In this document: one piece after another, positions 1-9,898 of the stretch
Layout of the letters: every line of letters starts with the position of its first letter
How positions within the stretch are numbered: the stretch's first letter is position 1
Origin: Podospora pseudocomata
Lineage: Eukaryota > Ascomycota > Sordariomycetes > Sordariales > Podosporaceae
NCBI RefSeq assembly: GCF_035222375.1
Contig: NW_026946363.1
Coordinates: forward strand, 3,596,001-3,660,000
Direction of reading: 5' to 3'
Length of the DNA: 64,000 nucleotides
Position numbers and translations under genes: made by a program
The notes under the pieces: generated by a model
Told to the model about the DNA's origin: nothing
Seen by the model: only the letters and a program-made list of their open reading frames with translations
Databases searched by the model: none

Positions 1-276
1 AGAAAGTGTCAGTTGTAGCATCACATTGCAGTCCGCATCCAAGACACAAAAGTAAGCATTTCTTTCAGATCTCACTTTTGCATCTTGAAGAAGCATTGTT
101 TTCTGTCTCTTTTCATCGGTGTTTTGGCTCTTCATTAGCGTGAGCTGTGCCTTTGGTTTACTGTTTCTCTGGTTTTCGTCCGAGCTATTATGTTGCTCTC
201 TGCGTCAACGAAGCCTTGCAGGCTGGAAGAGCAACTTGTTCACGTGTGGGCCTTCCGGCGGCGACAAGTGAATAGA

Positions 277-1452
277 ATGGTTCTCTCTAGTAATATTGTT
301 TGTTCAAGTGAATAGCCCTCAGTCACGCCAAACCTCTGCCTTTTCAGTCCTCCCACTTTTTCACCCATCAAGTTTCGCCGGAACTGTCACTGCCAGCAAA
401 CTCCAACTGCCAAATTACGTCCACTGCTTCTGCTTTTGCGTTGCAGTTTTCTTCGTCCTTTCTCAGCAAACACGCAGAATTCGACGAGTTGCTAACGAAG
501 GACCATCGAAATTACAGATCTCGAGGACTTCCTCACAACCAAGATCTTCCCAGACATGTATCTAGGCAACTTCGTGAACATCCTTCAGTTCAGCCACCAG
601 GGAGTCGCAGCCCAGGGCTCTTCTGATTCTGATCCCAAGACCCAGCTATCGTCTCGACGCGGCAACCCTTGCTCGTTCCGCACGCTTCTCAATGACGGTG
701 CTTCATCTTGCAATTCTCTCAGCAGCAGCACCTTTAAGGAGTTGGACAATGGAGACATTCGATTTGACGACTCCGAGTGTATCTCCATCGGCCGCACCCT
801 AGGGAACGTCCCAAACCATCAGTTGCAGAAGCGTGTGGACAGCGGCATTGTTCTTGAGACGCAAGGTCGTAATCTTTACTCAGTTCCCGCGGACCTTCTT
901 GCGCCGGAAAATGAGCACGGTGACGAAACCATGGGCGACTATAGCTGTATTGAGCAAGATATCGACATGGCGATCTGTTCACCCATCTTCACTACACAAG
1001 ACCACACGTTCAAGCGATCATTCAGCGCAAACAAGTTCCCAGCCGCCAGTAACCTGTCAGGCGTTTCAGAATCCGACAAGCAGGTGTTTGGCTCAATGGA
1101 GGCAATGAACATGCCATTCTCCTTGAACGAACCCGTTTTGAGAAGACACAACAGATTCCCTTTCCGCGACCACGATGCCGCCAAGGACGACGAGGACGAT
1201 GACATGTCCATCATTTCCGACTTCTCGCTCATTCCCAGCTACCCCCCTGGCGGAATCGACCAACAGTACAAAGTCAAAGTGAAAGTCGGCCGGGCAACCT
1301 TTAAGCGACTTCTCAAGATCCAGGCGAAGGTTGCCACCAAGACTGTTCGCCATATCAAGCGATCCTGTCGCGAGGCCATGGGGCAGGCTTTTGACCATTC
1401 CAGCCCCGTCTATAAACCGGCTACCTGTGTCCGTGTTGGGGGTGCCTGTTAA
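277..1452 (+). CDS. Hypothetical protein, two exons, start uncertain
   Basis: I do not recognise this protein. The main exon runs to the TAA/TAG-type stop ending at 1452 and is acidic and Ser/Asn-rich, with an Asp/Glu run about 80 residues from the end and a basic C-terminal stretch (KVKVKVGRATFKRLLKIQAK and onward) that may bind nucleic acid or membrane. The first in-frame ATG of that exon is 556 (about 298 aa). However the frame reads back protein-like to 518, directly after a good intron end (branch CTAAC at 492-496, acceptor TTACAG ending at 517). A short upstream exon from ATG 277 fits in phase, with donors at 290 (GTAATA) or 308 (GTGAAT). I therefore give 277 as a likely start; 556 is the conservative alternative. 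No signal peptide or membrane segment is visible. Convergent with cyclin B. Confidence 0.5.
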
Positions 1453-3687
1453 GCTGAGGAGAAACACAGCAGCTGTCGATGTACAATAATTTTGGAGTTT
1501 GTTATTCCACAAGAGTCACTCGCTATTTATCACCCACCTCATTTTTGGACTCACCACACCTATCACCCAGCACCAAGACCTGAATGCGACTGCTCGGCAC
1601 AATACAGTACCAACCGAGATCCCGATATCATGATATCACAGCATGTCACAGCCAAGGACTACGCGCAAGGGATGGCAGATCCGTCAAGTAGAGCACCATG
1701 AAGAAGCAAGTGTATCATCCACTGGCTTTTTTGCCTCGTTTTCCGGTTTGACAATGGCGCTGGATTCTCGCCAGCATCACCGCAGTCAAGATGCCAGATA
1801 CTGGACCCGGACAGCTGTGGCCTTTACCGAGGAGGATCCTACGATATCCAAACCGTACAATACAGAGAAGAGCGCAATGGAGCAAGCACCGGCTATTTTG
1901 CAAGGAGCGAAGGAACGGCATAGGAGGGGGAATTGGCATGAAGAGGGACAAAAAGCAAATTTGGGAGACTCGCATGGAGAGGAAACTTTCGGGCGGAGAA
2001 TGGGAGTGAGGTTAGAGAGTAGAGGGAGGGAGGGAGAGCTACAACAGCGATCAAACGGTCCTCTGCTTCACAAAGGGAATAACCCGCAGCGGTCATTCTC
2101 CATCCTCTCGCTGCTCGCTTTTCCTTCGCGGTTCGATTCGTTTTTCTTTCTCTTTTGTGTTATTGCGCAGCATCCCTTTGGGAATGGTTTTACCACTTGG
2201 GCACCGGTTATCGGAGTTTGGTTGGGCTGGGTTGGGTTGGGCACGGAAAAGTACATTTGATACCCCCTTGTTGATATTCTAGAGAATTCACCTGCTTTTC
2301 TTTTTTGCTTTTACCCCCTGGTTCTGCATGTTGTGTTTTTGCCATTTGATAGGCTATTTTTTTATTCTTTTTTTTATTTGGCGGGGGGGGGGGAAGCACT
2401 GGATGGTTGTGACGGTATGGCACCTAAGGCAGCTAAACATATCCTGATGTTGAATAGTGACCATAGGCATAATAGTAATACATTGACGATTTAAGTTGTG
2501 ATGAAGGCCATCTTGCTTTGGGTGCTGCATGTCAACCCACCCCACGTCTGCTGTTAAAGAACAAGACAACCTCCTGTCTCACAGAATGTCCAGTTCGATC
2601 ATCACAAGTAAACTTCTTTAGGTTGTTGCGGCTTCATGATACTGACTGGCCTGCACCCCTTCACAGCATCGCGGTATTCCTCAGTGTTCGTAACTCTCTC
2701 TCTTCTCTGTGATCTATCTCTGTACACTTCCACCCAGTCCCCTCTTGCCACATCATCATTAACCCTGTCTGCCTTCAAAACAACAACAGAAACACGCAAA
2801 AACACAACAAACACAATCCCCAAGAACACCAATGTACAATGCAATGCTTTCATTCCCGATGCTGCCGTCCAGAAACCCATCATCGCCTACAAGTAAACCG
2901 ACAGACAGACTAATACTATATGTACACGATTTTTTTACCCCCTCACCAACCCCCCGTTGCGGCCTCTCCACTTTCCTATTCCTTCTTTCCTGTACCTGTG
3001 TGAAAGATATGTGTACCCTTTCTTCCTTTCCTTCCCTTCTTCTTCCCAATAAGTCTGCTCCTTTTCTCCGCCCGTTTCCCCTGCTGTCCCAAATCTTGTC
3101 CGGAACCGCTTCCAATGTGCCATTAACATGCACGATAGAAGCAACCGGGGCGAGAGCGAGAGACCCCATCCAAATCTCCGGTTCTAATCGGTGTCGTTGC
3201 TGTCCCCCTGAACAGAACGACGACGAGATTCCAGCGATAGCAAAGCTGAGGGGGAAAAGAACAAAGTCATGGTACAAAAATCATGACAACGAGCAAACTA
3301 GGCAATAAAACAAACCAGACCCGAAACACCATCCCGTCTGCCCCAAGACACCGGGCGCCGCCGCGATAAAAATCGACTTTGTGACAAAAAATAAAAACAA
3401 TGAACAAAAACCCTGCCCATGCCGTATGAAAAAACTAAAGACGCCCGGCTGTGATACTGAAAGACACCTCCGCCAATTAACCTTCAGTGGATATCCGTGA
3501 TGATGAAGTGACGATAGCAAAAACACCCAGGCCTGTCGTGGCCGGGTGTCCAAAAAATCCAGATGCCGAACATGGAACCATGATCTACAGCTAATCATGA
3601 CGTGTCGTCAATGCGCCGAATCCAACCACAGAGTGGTATCCTGAGACTGTACAAGACTGGACATCAGAGGTTTAGAAGGGCCAACAG
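1453..3687. other. Intergenic, convergent 3' ends
   Basis: This lies between the unknown gene and cyclin B, whose 3' ends face each other. It holds T-rich tracts and a 10-12 base G run near 2383-2393. Open frames of up to about 205 codons occur (1643-2260 plus, 2759-3277 minus) but are low-complexity and resemble no family I know. Probably 3' UTRs plus spacer. Confidence 0.6.
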
Positions 3688-5322
3688 TTAGGCATCGTCC
3701 GAGATTTGGTCGACCGTTAACCCAAGGTTTTGGATCCCAAGCAGACCGGCCTGCTTCTTACCCCAAGCGCGAGTCACGATGGATGCTATGCGCAAAGTCA
3801 GCATGTGCTTCAATAGAGCATGAAATGATTGGACACTCACCCTTGAGGAACTTCTTGCTCGCGTATTTCTTGAAGAACGCCTCATGGCAGACGGGGCGGG
3901 CCAGGTAGTCCACCATCAGGCGATAAACGGGGTCGATTTCCGCCTCAGTGTAGCCGGCATAATAGGCCAATGTCTCGTCCTACAATTGAGTCAGATGTAT
4001 ACACGATCGCAAAGTCCTAAGGGAGGCTTACCCATTCTCCACGGTTCAGGCACATGCGCGCGCAGTACATAGCAGCGGCGGCAATGTGGCTGGGGCGGTA
4101 GGCCATGAACCGATGGTCCAGCAAGCTGATCTCCATAAGATACTTGCCAAGAGTGCGGGAGTGGATGTCGTAGTTGTCAGCCTTGGAAATGCGACGGAGG
4201 AAGTTCATTGGGTTGGGGTAGCTGAGGTCGTAGTTGAGGGTTTGCAGAACGAATCTCTCGGCACTCAAGATCTCGGCCTCGCTGAATCCATCGTCGGCGA
4301 CGTGACGGAAGTTGGCAATGTGAGGTGAGAGAACCTCCTCGTACTTGGAAGCGATGAACATGGCGGTAATGCCAACGAGCTGAAGACGGTCGAGCTGCAC
4401 AACCTTTTCGGACAGGAAGCGGTCGATGATGTTGACGGCAAGGAAGAGGGTCTCGGGCAGGAGATGGAAGCGAGTGTGAACCTCGACAAGCCAGTCGATC
4501 AAGATGCCGCGCGTCTTCCACTCCAAATCATCCTGGTGGTCCATGTAGTGGGGGTTGGGGACCGAGTTGCATTCCAGATCGCGCAGGTACTCGAAAATGT
4601 CGTTAGCATATTCGGCGACCATGAGCGGGTCATCGTAGTCCTCGCGGTCGAGATCCTCGACACCTTCGGGGAAGACATGCTCGGCAGGTTCGGCAGCAAC
4701 GGGCGCAGGGACAGCCTCCTTGCGGCGGAGATCCTCCTCGATGTTGGAGCTCTTGACGCGGAAAGACTCCTCAACCTTGGTCTTCTTCTCAGCCTCGAGC
4801 GTGTGCACCTTCTTGGGGGCCGGCTCGCTCTCCTCTGCAACACGCTCCTTCACCGCAGCGCTGGCTGCAGTAGATGTGACCTTCCTCTTCAAGGGACCAA
4901 TGGCGCCGGCACCAGTTTTCGAGACGACTTTTGTGTTGTTGGCTTTCTCCTTGAGAGGAACAGCAGCTGAGCGAGTTGTCGCAGTTGTTCTCTTCTGAAC
5001 GCCAGCGGTGGCCTTGGGAGCGAGAGCAGCCTTTGCTGGCTTCTTGGCCTCGGCAGCATCGCCCTTCGTCGCATTAGTGACATCACCCAAAGCATTACGC
5101 TTCCGCGTGGGGTTGGCGGCGACAGTGGTCTTCTTGGACTGCAATCCCTTGGAGGCCAGCTCGTCCACCTTCAAGGTAGCGGCCTTGGCACGAGTAAGAC
5201 GCGTCGTGTCAGTGCTGTTCTCGTCGTTTTCGTTCGCTACCGAACGAAGGTTTCTTGTCCTCTAATGATGATGTTAAGATGAGGTCATGGCATGAACAGG
5301 ATGTGGTAGTACTCACAACCAT
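3688..5322 (-). CDS. clb1: G2/mitotic B-type cyclin
   Basis: B-type cyclin that activates Cdk1 for entry into mitosis. The four-exon model is complement(3688..3785, 3841..3979, 4032..5261, 5317..5322), giving 490 aa. The first exon is only ATG-GTT; exon 2 then reads RTRNLRSV. A perfect destruction box, RNALGDVTN (RxxLxxxxN), lies at residues 57-65 and predicts APC/C-mediated destruction. The next 150 residues are a Lys/Ala/Thr-rich linker. The cyclin box follows, with the TRGILIDWLVEVH signature (the MRAIL-helix region), FIASKYEE, and a cyclin C-terminal fold ending SKKFLKASIVTRAWGKKQ. The length is normal for fungal cyclin B. It is divergent from the mitochondrial ribosomal protein gene. Distinction from other cyclins is firm from the D-box and cyclin box. 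Confidence 0.95.
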
Positions 5323-6502
5323 CTTGGCTGATATGATCCGAGATAAGTCAATCGAATGTTAGGTAGAGCTGATGCAAAGAGTCAGTCGGTCGGTTCCCAA
5401 CGCGTCGGCACAAGCAAATGGACAAGTGAGGAAGAGGTCGAGCACAGCAGTGGGAATTGGATTGGCGTACAGTGGTCCCTTAAATGACGCGACAAATAGG
5501 AAAGGGCAGTGTATGTATGTGTGTGTGTGTGTGTGGGTGGGACTGAAGGTAAACAAAAGGAAGGGCGAGGCTTACCAAAGATGTTGGGGATAACGAACAA
5601 CACGGGCAGGCGGCGTGTCTTCTGGTGGATATGCCTAGGAAAATCGGGAGCCGTGGTGACGGGGGCCCAGTCGTTGATTTGCTGTCGGAGTTGAGAGTCG
5701 AGATCACGGATTGGCGACGCGTTCCTGGGTCAAAAGGAGAACGCTCGAGTTGATCACGACGACAGACAGCCTGCCACGGTCGATGGCGGTGCCAATGGTG
5801 GAAGCGTTGCTGGGTAGTGGGTGGAGGTCTTTGGGTATGGGAAAGAGAGGATGTTGACAGAGCTGTCTTGTTTTTAAGAACTTGAATGTGGAGGTTGATG
5901 GCAGAGTGGGACCTCCAGGGTTCGTGAGCCCAAATCAGAACGCGGTCGTAGCAGAGTCAAAGGGACGCGGTGTCCTGCACTGAGCCAGCGGCTGCCGGAG
6001 CAACAGCGGTCAGAAAACGGCCTGATTGGCTGCGGCCACTGGAACGCGCGAGAGAAAGTCCTTGGCGCCCCACCATGACTTTCCCTCAACCCTGCCGATC
6101 CAGGGTTATGTATGTCTCTGTCGCGGGAGGGGCATCCAACTTTGATCCAGCTGTCTGCGCATCGCAAGGGCGAACGCGCCGACCCACTGCCCGGTGCACA
6201 AGCCAGCAGAACTAGCCACAGAGCCACACAAACCAAGCCACATTTTCCGCCAAGCATCGAGCTTCTCACGCAAAAATCCCAGCATCTCGGGTGGTTATTT
6301 GAAGGCTAGGTATACAGAGATCCCCCGACGAGCTCCCCCGACACCTCGCAGCCCATTGGCTGCTTCCAGTCTTTCCAAGGCCCATACGGAGTCTTTTCAA
6401 TGTCCCGGCTTTGACTCCGGATCTCGACCTGCTTTCGCCTTGCGAACACCCCCCCGAGCTCCCCCGCGGAGCCCTATCCAGGACACATCTATACCATACC
6501 TA
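5323..6502. promoter_or_regulatory. Divergent promoter region, cyclin B / uL2m
   Basis: A 1.2-kb stretch separates the two start codons. It contains a (TG)n microsatellite at about 5511-5536 and two inverted CCAAT boxes (ATTGG at 6025-6029 and 6355-6359), a common fungal activator site (inference that they act). No conserved ORF is seen. Confidence 0.5.
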
Positions 6503-7702
6503 ATGTTGCGATCGCAATTTCGGCCTTTGGCCGCCGGTGTGTCCGCCTTCTGCCAGAGCAGCCTCCGACTGGCTGCCCTGAGGGGATATGCGACCCAAGT
6601 AAGGAGCAACCACGACAGCGATGCCTCGACAGCCCTCTCCGGTGCTGGCTCGCAAGCCGATTACGAGCCTGTAAAGATGCGAACATATAAGCCAAGGACA
6701 CCCGGTCTTCGTCATCTCAAACGTCCGATCAACGATCATCTCTGGAAGGGGAGGCCGTATTTGCCTCTGACCTTCCCCAAGAAGGGGCACGGCAAAGGCG
6801 GTAGAAATAACCAGGGTGTTATCACAGTTAGACATCGTGGAGGTGGTCACAAGCGGAGGATTCGTACTGTCGATTTTGAGAGATGGGCACCTGGGCCACA
6901 CCTTGTTGAGCGCATTGAATACGACCCCGGCCGGAGTGCGCACATTGCCCTGCTGACACGCAAGGCAAACGGCAAGAAGACCTACATTGTGGCGGCGGAA
7001 GGCATGAGGGCTGGAGACGTCGTTCACAGCTACCGGCAGGGTATCCCCAAGGACCTCCTCGACAGCATGGGTGGTGTTATCGATCCAGGTGTGTTGGCTT
7101 CCAAAACGGCGTGGAGGGGCAATTGCTTGCCAATGCACATGATTCCTGTTGGAACCAATGTCTTCAATGTTGGCTCCCAGGCGAAGGGTGGTGCTGTGTT
7201 CTGCCGCAGCGCCGGCACCTATGCCACAGTCATCTCGAAGGAGGAAGAGACTCGCGAAGACGGCAGCAAGGTCGTGACGGGTAGATTCGTCGTTGTCCGG
7301 TTACAAAGTGGTGAAATTCGCAGGGTCAGCAAGGATGCTTGCGCCACGATTGGTGTTGCTAGCAACGTGATGCATCACTACAGACAGCTGGGCAAGGCCG
7401 GAAGAAAACGTTGGCTGAATATCAGGCCGACAGTTCGTGGTTTGGCCATGAACGCATGTAAGCAGCACCTCTCCCCCCAAGGCAATCTTGTCCCGTCAGC
7501 GTGATCACTAACATTCAGGCCAGTCGAACATCCCCACGGTGGCGGTCGTGGTAAGTCCAAGGGTAACAGAATTCCCACAAGTCCCTGGGGTACACCATCC
7601 AAGGGTGGTTTCAAGACCCGCCGGAAGAACAACATCAACAAATGGGTGGTCACTCCCCGTGTCCGGAACATGGGCAAGCGGAGAGACAAGAAGACTGCCT
7701 AA
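6503..7702 (+). CDS. RML2: Mitochondrial large-subunit ribosomal protein uL2m
   Basis: Mitochondrial homolog of bacterial L2, a peptidyl-transferase-centre protein of the large ribosomal subunit. Exons are 6503..7457 and 7524..7702 (377 aa). The N-terminus, [12 protein letters not shown] and onward, is Arg/Ala/Ser-rich without acids, as expected for a mitochondrial targeting peptide; the mature part begins around residue 55. L2 hallmarks are [17 protein letters not shown] and the C-terminal [12 protein letters not shown] loop near the catalytic centre. The intron interrupts the conserved AMNA-EHPHGG stretch. Two AGs lie close together at 7518 and 7523, and only the second keeps frame, giving AMNAFEHPHGGG. 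A longer open frame upstream (from 6194) has no counterpart in the family, so ATG 6503 was chosen. Confidence 0.95.
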
Positions 7703-8266
7703 TCCCTCGCCGCGAAACGGCTCTTGTACATTATGTAGATCAGCAACATGTATTCTTCATGAGAAACTGGGAGTGCATGTGCAATGCTGTACCGTCTGTC
7801 CAACGTCACCCCCCTCATGAGATCACACCCAAGCAGGCGGCCTGGATGGCCTGGACGATTGGTTGATCTCAACTACCGGCCTTAGCTCGTACGGCCAGAC
7901 CAGGCGCCAAACAGGGGAAACTCTGGAGACCCATGACAGAGGGGCAGGAAACAAGAGGAGAAGATTCAACGTCTCGTCTAGAATGTAAAACCCAATCGCT
8001 GTCGAGCCGCGTGAGAGACTTCCGAAAAGGGTCATTGATATCAATAGTGGGGTAGAGTGTTGCACGCACATACTGCAAAGGAGGGGACAATTTCAGGTAG
8101 CTAACGATAGGACTATGCCTTATGTAGACGCTCTGCCTCGTATGATATAGCCTATAGAGGCTGAGGATCTGAATGTGGTTAGGAAAATGTCCTGGGGTGG
8201 TAGTCCCTCAGGTGCCTGTGCTCGTAAAGATCACATCAGACGACTTAATGTAGCTCCGCAGCCTAC
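7703..8266. other. Intergenic, left edge of repeat island
   Basis: Downstream of the ribosomal protein gene. No coding signal or recognisable repeat is seen until the terminal inverted repeat at 8267. Confidence 0.5.
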
Positions 8267-8442
8267 TATAACGGACGATAAGCTAAGTAGTATAAAATAA
8301 AATTTCCCGGAACTTTAGTTTTACGTCTTACCTAAAAATTTATTTCGCACCTAAATTTTTACCCTACCATTACTTGAATCTTGTACTGCTCTTTTTACTC
8401 GTTATTAACTGTTTTAATGGGGTCGCTGAGAGCACTGTAACT

Positions 8443-8742
8443 TGTCACGGCTTGACACTTGGTGGGGCGCGGGGCGCACCGCGGACCAATCATTAGTACA
8501 GGAGCAAGGACTAATCAGAACAGGATCATTGGGATCGATGGTCGAGTCTATCGATCCAGGACAGTGCCATGCTTGGCATAGGGTCTATATATACGGAGGA
8601 ACTGGCTGGTGTAGACAGTTCCGCAGTATGCAATTCAGATTGTATTTACGGTATCTTGTGTTTATATTGAGACATCTTGTTGTGCACTGTTTAGCTGCAC
8701 CGAACCAATTGTCAGAAGTTACCTTCAATCAGTATTGTAACG
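8443..8742 (+). mobile_element. LTR relic, copy 1 (retrotransposon fossil)
   Basis: A roughly 300-bp sequence that begins TGTCACGG, has a TATA box (TCTATATATACGG) near 8584-8596 and ends TTGTAACG. Its last ~160 bp match, inverted, a second copy at 8967-9582 almost perfectly; most differences are transitions. I read it as the LTR of an LTR retrotransposon, probably Ty3/gypsy-like (family uncertain). The following ~200 bp may be remains of the internal leader. The element is broken, with no recognisable gag or pol. Near-identity in the 3' half implies fairly recent copies; the U3 part differs much more. Confidence 0.55.
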
Positions 8743-8977
8743 GTTCCAGGAGTGTATTACAACTATCTGGTGACGACTCTACGAGTACACCGAACTTGAA
8801 GAAGAAAAGGAAAAGGGGAATAGAAGGTTTGTCGACATGAGCCTCTGGTATGGCTGAGGGTGTTGGCCAGTGCGCGGTGATAGAAGGTTCTGGAGTAGTG
8901 GTCTGTGCGTTCTGGGAATAGCTTCACCAGGGCCGAGGGTTGCCGAGGTCCATGCCAGGCTCAGCCTGTTACAAGTA

Positions 8978-9085
8978 TCCCTTTCAGAGGTTCTGTACAG
9001 GGGTTCGTCACAAAGGCATAGTACGACGAGCACTCTATAGGATGCAATATTGTGACGAGCCCCTATCCAGAACCTCTGAAAGGGA
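8978..9085. mobile_element. 108-bp MITE with TA target duplication
   Basis: The element starts TCCCTTTCAGAGGTTCTG and ends with its inverse. The terminal arms are about 36 bp with few mismatches, so most of the element folds on itself. TA dinucleotides flank it (8976-8977 and 9086-9087). The uninterrupted LTR copy 1 shows the empty site (TTGTAATACTG type, read in the same sense), so the insertion is directly visible by comparison. Size, long TIRs and TA duplication fit a Tc1/mariner-mobilised MITE. Non-autonomous, no ORF. Confidence 0.7.
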
Positions 9086-9300
9086 TACTGATTGAAGGTA
9101 ACTTCTGACAATTGGTTCGGTGCAGCTAAACAGTGCACAACAAGATGTCTCAATGTAAATACAAGATACCGTGAATACAATCTGAATTGCATACTGCGGA
9201 ACTGTCTATCTACACCAGCCAGTTCCTCCGTATATATAGACCTAATGCCAAGCCTGGATCATTCTGTTTCTCCCCGGATCATGACCAACTCTTAAGGATC

Positions 9301-9326
9301 ATGAGTGATTCCCAGGAATCACTCAT
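9301..9326. repeat. Perfect 12-bp hairpin
   Basis: ATGAGTGATTCC and its exact inverse are separated by CA. It lies in the U3-like part of LTR copy 2 and is absent from copy 1. Confidence 0.7.
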
Positions 9327-9410
9327 GATTCCTTCATGTCCCGGATAATCCACCTCTTATTAGTCTATCCTCCTTTCTCTTGATTGGCTGCCGAGCCACC
9401 TCTTTCCTAT

Positions 9411-9538
9411 TGTCACGGCAGGCCGGACCACTGCACCATACCCACTGTGATTGCTACCAAAAGCTACAAGTGAGCCAAGCTTCCAGGCTTGGCTCGCTCC
9501 AGTGGTATATATATGGTGACGCCGCCACAGCCGTCACA
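9411..9538. mobile_element. 128-bp LTR-like mini-element with 5-bp target duplication
   Basis: It begins TGTCACGGC and ends GCCGTCACA (inverted with one mismatch; TG...CA termini), and is flanked by exact CCTAT repeats at 9406-9410 and 9539-9543. It includes a TATA-like run (9506-9515) and a perfect internal hairpin, GAGCCAAGC/GCTTGGCTC. Termini and 5-bp duplication suggest a solo LTR of a very small (TRIM-like) LTR element. It is inserted inside LTR copy 2 and so is younger than it. No coding capacity. Confidence 0.6.
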
Positions 9539-9582
9539 CCTATTGGTTGTTTTTTTTAGGTGTCCACATCATATTCGTGACA

Positions 9583-9880
9583 AGCCTATATTTTACAGGC
9601 CTCAATAGCACTTATCTAACATATAGTTTTATATATTGAAAGTTATCATAATTTTTTTATTATTAATCTAAAGGGTTATTAATTTATAAGGCTAAACTAA
9701 AATTCTAAAGTTAATTTCAAAAAATGAATTAATATTATTAATATCTAGTAATATATATTTCATAAAATAAAAGAGAAGTAAAAAATTAAAGTAGAGGTAA
9801 GGTAGGATTTTTAGGCTATAAGCGAAATTTTTAGGTACGATGTAGAATTAAAATTCTAGCAATTTAATTTGGGACTACTT
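9583..9880. repeat. AT-rich, RIP-like decayed sequence
   Basis: About 300 bp dominated by A/T, containing TATA and TTAA runs and almost no CpA/TpG-free GC content, unlike the surrounding genes. It forms the inner part of the right arm of the outer element. It looks like DNA mutated by repeat-induced point mutation (inference). Confidence 0.5.
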
Positions 9881-9898
9881 ACCGTTTCGTCCGTTATA

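Larger units (their letters stand above)
8967..9582 (-). mobile_element. Solo LTR relic, copy 2, with two nested insertions
   Basis: Inverted relative to copy 1. It starts (minus strand) TGTCACG at 9582 and ends TTGTAACA at 8967. The tetranucleotide AGCC flanks it directly on both sides (8963-8966 and 9583-9586), consistent with a target-site duplication around a solo LTR. Without its two insertions (a 108-bp TIR element and a 128-bp LTR-like element) it would be about 375 bp. A fossil with no coding content. Confidence 0.55.
8267..9898. mobile_element. TIR-bounded relic element carrying nested insertions
   Basis: The two outer ends are inverted copies. The first 12 bases from 8267 (TATAACGGACGA) match the reverse complement of 9887-9898 exactly, and the arms remain alignable at lower identity for about 130 bp (shared blocks TAAGTAGT, ACCTAAAAATTT, CCTACC). 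Both arms are strongly AT-rich, unlike the flanks, which fits repeat-induced point mutation followed by decay. Ends of TA + TAACGG suggest a TA target duplication as in Tc1/mariner-type DNA elements or MITEs, but no transposase is left. The interior is filled by two LTR fragments in opposite orientation, one of which carries further insertions. Confidence 0.6.

Noticed and set aside
1643-2260. 205-codon plus-strand ORF downstream of the first gene
   Set aside because: Low-complexity, no homology, lies in probable 3' UTR/spacer.
2759-3277. 172-codon minus-strand ORF
   Set aside because: Antisense of pyrimidine-rich spacer, Cys/Phe-rich nonsense composition.
4464-4970. 168-codon plus-strand ORF within cyclin B
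   Set aside because: Shadow of cyclin B.
6500-7138. 212-codon antisense ORF within the uL2m gene
   Set aside because: Shadow of the real gene.
8442-9192. Two ORFs sharing the peptide MQFRLY-RYLVF (8442-8840 plus and 8779-9192 minus)
   Set aside because: They read the two inverted LTR copies and share sequence only for that reason; not genes.
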